Shown piece by piece: positions 58,511 through 64,000 of a stretch of 64,000 nucleotides of DNA. Both the position numbers and the translations under genes were made by a program. The notes below the pieces were generated by a model. That model was not told the DNA's origin and did no database searches. It saw only the letters and a program-made list of their open reading frames with translations. The DNA is from Chalara sp. BL73 (taxonomy: Eukaryota; Ascomycota; Leotiomycetes; Helotiales): the NCBI GenBank assembly GCA_918026815.1, contig CAKJVC010000092.1, forward strand, positions 372,001-436,000, written 5' to 3'. Position 1 is the stretch's first letter; the number at the start of each line of letters is the position of its first letter.

Positions 58511-59838
58511 ATGAAGGAAGCAATTGTATCAAAGGGTCCTTCGGTAACCATAAAAGATTCGCCAATCCCGGAGCCCAATACCGGTCAAGTAAGTATCTCT
58601 TTTGTATTAAATATAAGATAGTTAGCGCCTCCCCCGAGAGAGCCTTAGAGCACTCGGAATCTTCCTGCGATAAGCAATATACAGTTGAGCAAGCTGACAT
58701 TTCACATAGAGGTTTTGATCAAGGTAGCATACTCAGGCTCCAACCCTAAATATTGGAAGGTTGCTGAATTCAGGGACCCTCACAACTCTGGGGATGAAAT
58801 TACTAGAATAGTCGAGGAAGTTGGCGACAGTGTCTTCGAGTTCAAGAAAGGCGATCGTGTAGCAGCTTTCCATCAGATGTTTTGCCCTTATGGGTCCTTC
58901 GCAGAATATGCCATAGCTTGGTCATATGCAACTTTCCATCTCCCAAAAGGAACATCATTTGAAGAAGTGAGTTCACAAGGCTATCGCGTAAAGTATGGAG
59001 AACTGACTGGAAGCAGCAGCCACTATTCCTCTAGCTGCTATGACCGCCGCCGTCGGGCTATACCTGAGATTAGAGCTTCCTCAACCATGGACACCAGCTC
59101 TCGATCCTACACCATTGGTTGTATACGGTGGATCCGGCGCTGTCGTATGTTACCCACCACAATGTTTCACTTTAAAAACTTAACCACAGGGCCTATGCCA
59201 TCAAACTTGCCCAAGCATCCAACATCCATCCTATAATCGCAGTTGCAGGAAAAGGCGCTGATTATGTTGAGACCCTGATTACCCGCAGCAGAGGCGACAC
59301 CATAGTAGACTACCGAAAGGTGATGATGCCGTCGTGCAAGGTATCAAAGACACGCTGAGTGGATACGAGGTCAAGTATGCTTTTGATGCGGTAAGCGAAC
59401 ATAACAGCTTCCAGACTATCAGCAAGGTTCTGGCAAAAGAAGGCTCTAAGATTACCTTAATCTTGTCTGGAAGAGATTACAGTGCGATTCTCAGCTACAT
59501 TGAGCCCTCGACTACGACTGTAGGCATAAATTTTCAAGCCGAATATATACGCAAGGAACGAAAGATGAGGCAGTAGCCAAGGAAGCTGGGCTCAAAACTG
59601 GTGGTCAAGAGTTCGGACTTGTATAAGTTGAATCTCATTTGGATCTGGAACCCCGCTAACAAGTAATCCTAGGTATTATCGCCTTTTCGCGCGTGGTCTG
59701 CAAGAAGGCTGGCTCAAGCTTCACCCTTACGAGGTGATTCTAGGTGGGCTGAACGGTGTCGAGAAAGGACCTCCAAACCTAGAAAATGGGCTTGCAAGTG
59801 CGATTAAGTACATCTTCAAGATCGAGGATACGGAGTGA
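58511..59838 (+). pseudogene. Broken medium-chain dehydrogenase (enoyl-reductase-like)
   Basis: An MDR-family gene whose protein blocks are all present but not in one frame. Exon 1 (58511-58588) and exon 2 (58712-58966) join cleanly and encode VLIKVAYSGSNPKYWKV and GDRVAAFHQMFCPYGSFAEY. From there the frame fails: the donor near 58967 leaves the wrong phase for IPLAAMTAAVGLYLRLELP; the donor near 59145 fails before AYAIKLAQAS; the sequence CCGAAAGGTGATG near 59319 appears to lack one G; another shift occurs near 59545; and the last donor near 59625 is degenerate. The C-terminal block (GLQEGWLKLHPYEVILGGL, ending at the TGA of 59836-59838) is recognisable. Sequencing or assembly indels are an alternative to true decay. 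Confidence 0.75.
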
Positions 59839-60545
59839 GTTATCTCATGTAGTTCAACTTCCTTAGATTCCTGTGACCGTTTTATAGTGGCTATATATCA
59901 TAGTATATAGATATTCATGGCTCTGCTAATAATTAATGAATAATGTCAAGTGCATGCCAAGTGTAAACTATAATGAATGACAGACGACATAAGTCATGGC
60001 ATGGCAAGTTTTATTCCGTAGATTTTGCTTCAGGCTTCCGAGCAGCAAATGTAGCAATACTGGTAATGTGAGATGCCATATATCATTACCATAGCATATT
60101 CCTAATACCGCATACTGTATTTCAGCCCCGTAAAAACCAGTCAAAAGGCTAAGGTCTTTATTGTCTTGCACTCCGGTTCTATTTCTCTTAACGATCAACT
60201 TACCTATAGTGCAGGATTAATGTAGATCATGCAAGCGGGTCAAGCTAGTATTTCTCAATATTGACCCATAGAATGTATATATGAACCTATACTGAGTTTA
60301 TTAGCTACATATTGATACAATCCCCAAAGGATAGTCTGGTGTAAGTTGCGCTTGTCTATAACTTTGATGTTTGTGCAGTTGTCGGCACTCTGACACGTGA
60401 CATTAAACGGTATCCCTGAGACGATCTCGGCTTCTAAAACCTCTAAAATAATCGCGATCAGCCTGAACGCGGTCGCAAGCACTGTACAACCTTCGAAGCC
60501 GCAAACCATCGACCATGCGCATAGCCCACCTTTCTGGTGACAGCT
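59839..60545. promoter_or_regulatory. Intergenic region upstream of HIR1
   Basis: A 0.7-kb AT-rich interval, presumably containing the HIR1 promoter. No supported gene. Confidence 0.45.
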
Positions 60546-63500
60546 ATGAAGTTTATCAAGCCGGCCTGGCTCTCCCACTCGGGTTAGTAGTTTCTAAGCA
60601 CATTAGAGATCCTGCTTTACCTCAATTGTAAATGAATTGGAACTTAGGCTGACAGCTGGCGTTATGCGCGTTGGCATATAGGAGAGCAAAAGGACTTTGA
60701 AGTATATAGTTGCCATGTGTCCCCAGACGGAACCAGGTTGGCTACAGCGGCTGGAGGTGAGAGATTCTGAGAAAGAGGAGAGCATCCGCTAATTTTGATG
60801 GAATAGACGGCTATGTTCGAATCTGGTCAACAGATGCCATCCTTCATGCTGACATCGCGAACTATCCAAAACCAAAACAACTATGCCATATGAGTTATCA
60901 CTCTGGCACAATTCACACAGTCAGATTCTCCCCCAACGGACGGTGGTTAGCTTCAGGCGCGGACGATAAGATAATATGCATTTACCAACTTGATACGAAC
61001 CCTCCAGCTCATTCTACCTCTTTCGGTATGGACAAGCTTCAATCTAGAGGCGAGGTATAAATGCTAAGGCAGCGTCTAGGAACAAACGAGCCACCACCAG
61101 TGGAAAATTGGAAAATTACAAAACGGTTGATTGGCCACGAAAATGATGTTCAGGACCTTGGATGGTCCTACGATTCCTCGATTTTGGTGTCCGTAGGACT
61201 GGACTCCAAGATCGTGGTTTGGTCAGGGCATACATTTGATAAGCTAAAGACGATCCAGGCGCATTCAAGTCATGTCAAAGGAATCACATTTGATCCAGCA
61301 AACAAATACTTCGCAACAGCAAGCGATGACCGTACGATCAAGCTATTCCGGTTCAACTCCCCCTTACCGAATACTACACAATACGACTCGATCAATAACT
61401 TTGTTCTCGAGCATACCATCGTCGCGCCTTTCACTTCTTCACCCCTTACAACATACTTTAGGAGATGTTCTTGGTCCCCAGATGGAAACCATATTGCAGC
61501 AGCAAATGCTGTAAATGGCCCTGTGAGCTCTGTCGCTATCATAAACCGAGGCTTATGGGATAGCGATATCAATTTGATCGGCCATGAAGGGCCTACTGAA
61601 GTTTGTACCTTCTCTCCCCGTTTGTTCAGTAGGCAGGAAATGAGTCCAGAAACAACAGACAACAGTGGATACAGCACACAGCCTCTTGTTACAGTCATTG
61701 CTTGCGCTGGACAGGATAAGACTCTGAGCATATGGAATACTAGTTCTTCCCGACCCTTAGTTGTATGTCAGGAATTGGCGTCTAAGTCAATTTCCGACTT
61801 AGCCTGGACACCGGATGGATCAACAATCTTCACGTCAAGTTTGGATGGAGGCATTATGGCCGTCGAGTTTGAAAGGGGGGAGCTCGGATATGTTGTTCCA
61901 TGGGCAGAGAACGATAAGGCACTGCAGAAGTTTGGTGTCGGTAGAAGAGGTGTTGGAGTGGTAGAGGATGTGTCAGGTCTTCGTCTAGAAGACTTGGCTA
62001 AAGCTGGGGAAATGGCGGGAGCCCAGGGGAGAATGGGCGCGCTCATGGGTGCTCCAGACTCTCAGCCTGTGCCAGTTTTGAATGGCAATAGCCAATCAGC
62101 AACACCGATGGTCGGCGTCACAGCTACGCCACCAGCAGCGACGACATCCAATGGTGTATCTGCTCAAGAATCTCCAGCTCCAGTGGAAGATTCTAATTCC
62201 AAGAAAGTTGAGGCCATGAAGCAAAGGGTAACGATTACCAAAGAAGGGAAAAAGCGAGTAGCACCATTGCTAGTATCTTCTTCGGGCACCGGTCTCTCTT
62301 CTTTACCACAATCTCAAATGATAGCTGGGATTTCTAGTAGCGCTCAGAGTGAGGCTCCACAGTCGATATTGGATCTCTCGAGGCCCTATGATGGATTACC
62401 TAGAGGAGGCCTTGCGTCTATGCTTCTTGGCAATAAGCGCAAAGCTATTCAAATTGATGGGGATGAGGATGAAGAACAGCCCGCTAATAAGCGGCCAACC
62501 CTAGGAGACTCGAATGGTCCAATTCCTATCCTGATCAATGGAGTTAACGGTACGGAACCAGCTATACCAGCAGCCATCAAGAACGGAGTTGTGTCTACAC
62601 CAGAGTTCATTCGTCCAGCCGTTGTTAATCCAACCTTATCAGTAAGCCAAGTTCGCCTTGCTGTTCCCAAAATTCGCACGCACATTCTCAGGTCACTAGA
62701 TCGGGGCACACTCCCCACAGGCACAGCTACAGCAAATGGCACAAATGGTCTCGAAGAGTCCCTTAAAGCATCCGAAGATGTCATTCTTGAGGCTGTGAAT
62801 CCTACTCAGAACTTTGGCGTGAGAAAGGATCCTGCTAGAGTTAGTGCCACCAAGAGAGGAGTTACGCAGTGGCAGGATTATCTGCCACAAGCAGTTATCC
62901 TTGTAACAGGAAACAAGAATTTCTGGGCCGCAGCCTGTGAAGATGGAAGCCTATATACGTGGACCCCAGGCGGTCGGCGTATATTTAATGCAATGGTGGT
63001 AGAATCCCAGCCTGTAATCATTGAATGCAGGGGCTGGTGGCTTCTCTGCATTACTGCAGCAGGAGTCTGTCACGTCTGGAATCTCAAGACAATCTCTTCG
63101 CCGCATCCTCCGGTATCCCTTGCTCCCATTCTTGACATCGCGACACATTCGCTAGGAACTCACACTACAAGTGGTCCTGGCGTGACCTCCGCACATCTGA
63201 ATTCCAACGGGCATATCATTGTGACCTTGAACACAGGTGACGGATATCTTTACTCGCCGAGTTTGTATGTATGGCAACGCGTGTCTGAAGCGTGGTGGGC
63301 TGTTGGGAGTCAATATTGGAACTCAAACGACTCTTCTATCAGCAGTTTGCAGTCAACTGCTGTCGGACCGGATTTACGACGCGATGGAGAGGTAGATTCT
63401 TCCAACATTTCAGCAGGCATTATCCCTCACCTCGAAAGACATACTACCAACGAAGTTCTCTTAAAGGGACGAGCCTACACCCTCCAACGTATGATCAAAT

Positions 63501-63963
63501 CATTACTTTCGAAGGAAGGATTTGAGAGCTTTGAATCGACTGTTAGCATTGGTCATCTTGAAAATCGCGTTGCTGCTGCTCTCCTCCTGGGTGCAAAAGA
63601 AGAGTTCAGGACGTACTTGTACATGTACGCAAAACGCATCGGTGCTGAAGGTCTCAAAAGCAAAGTGGAGGAACTCTTAAGAAATATCCTCGGAGGTGTC
63701 CTACAGGAGAAGAAAGATGCCAATGAAGCAGACAAAGGTGCTGGGTGGTTAAGTGAGGATGACCAACTTTGCGGATGGGAGAGAAGAGAACTCTTAAAGG
63801 GGGTTGTATTAATACTTGGTAAGCTATCAACCATTGGGTTCCACAACAATTCATATCCAGATTCGTTCGTCACATGCTAATACTTAATGTAGGGAAATTC
63901 CGTGAATTGCAGCGCTTAACGGTTCAATATGCGAAGGTTCTAGATTTAGTCAATGATGAGTAA
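60546..63963 (+). CDS. HIR1: HIR1/HIRA histone chaperone subunit
   Basis: A 1046-residue WD40 component of the nuclear HIR complex, which deposits H3-H4 independently of replication and represses histone genes. Exons: 60546-60582, 60682-60756, 60807-61025, 61080-63818 and 63893-63963, with introns of 99, 50, 54 and 74 nt. The first exon gives the family N-terminus KPAWLSHSGE; WD repeats continue with VYSCHVSPDGTRLATAAGD, FSPNGRWLASGADDKIICIY, LIGHENDVQDLGWSYDSSIL and HVKGITFDPANKYFATASDD. A Ser/Pro/Ala-rich linker (about 440-640) contains the B-domain-like VTITKEGKKRVAPLLV. The C-terminal HIRA domain (about 650-990) follows, with WQDYLPQAVILVTGNKNFWA. The gene ends just inside the window. Confidence 0.94.
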
Positions 63964-64000
63964 GATGCTGTGTTTCAGACAATGCAGGAGTTCAAGGCAG

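Noticed and set aside
1..64000. tRNA genes, CRISPR arrays, complete transposons
   Set aside because: No tRNA-like B-box within a cloverleaf context, no spaced direct repeats, and no transposase, integrase or reverse transcriptase motifs were seen by eye; a tRNAscan or repeat search would be decisive.

Overview
The window reads as nuclear DNA of a filamentous ascomycete (Pezizomycotina). Genes carry many 47-120 nt introns with GTRNGY-type donors, CTAAC/CTGAC-like branch sites and YAG acceptors. Fungus-specific families are present (Zn2Cys6 regulators, an Ndt80-like factor, a HET-domain gene, GT32), and spacing is typical of a 35-50 Mb genome. A Leotiomycete or Sordariomycete is my guess from protein wording, not a proven placement. 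I rebuilt exon-intron structures by hand; one four-exon gene (MMS2) has no exon long enough to show up as an ORF.

Layout. 1-4.5 kb: a Zn2Cys6 regulator facing a medium-chain dehydrogenase. 5.5-21.5 kb: an N-acetylglucosamine (GlcNAc) utilisation cluster made of GlcNAc-6-phosphate deacetylase (dac1), a GH3 glucosaminidase fused to a GNAT-like region (nag3), glucosamine-6-phosphate deaminase (dam1), a hexokinase-like GlcNAc kinase (hxk3) and an Ndt80-like regulator (ron1). 23.5-31 kb: a GT32 OCH1-like mannosyltransferase, an acyltransferase-3 membrane protein and a decayed HET gene. 31.9-34.8 kb: the UvrD-type helicase SRS2. 34.8-38.8 kb: a gene-poor, simple-repeat-rich stretch. 38.8-43.7 kb: a combined C2H2/Zn2Cys6 regulator and a secreted rhamnogalacturonan acetylesterase. 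44-47.4 kb: an orphan ORF, a tiny IBR-type zinc protein and an LYR-motif protein. 47.7-64 kb: a housekeeping block of MMS2, MON2, a stomatin-like mitochondrial protein, a WBP4-type splicing factor, a broken dehydrogenase gene and HIR1.

How the genes work together. The five cluster genes give an almost complete chitin-monomer pathway: NAG3 would release GlcNAc, HXK3 phosphorylates it, DAC1 deacetylates it, DAM1 converts glucosamine-6-phosphate to fructose-6-phosphate plus ammonia, and RON1 is the likely activator. The set matches the GlcNAc cluster known from Trichoderma reesei. The transporter (ngt1) was not found here, and a 2.9-kb gene-free gap lies between nag3 and dam1.

Two genes are clearly broken (HET at 28.9-31.0 kb; dehydrogenase at 58.5-59.8 kb). 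No tRNA, rRNA, CRISPR array or intact transposon was recognised.
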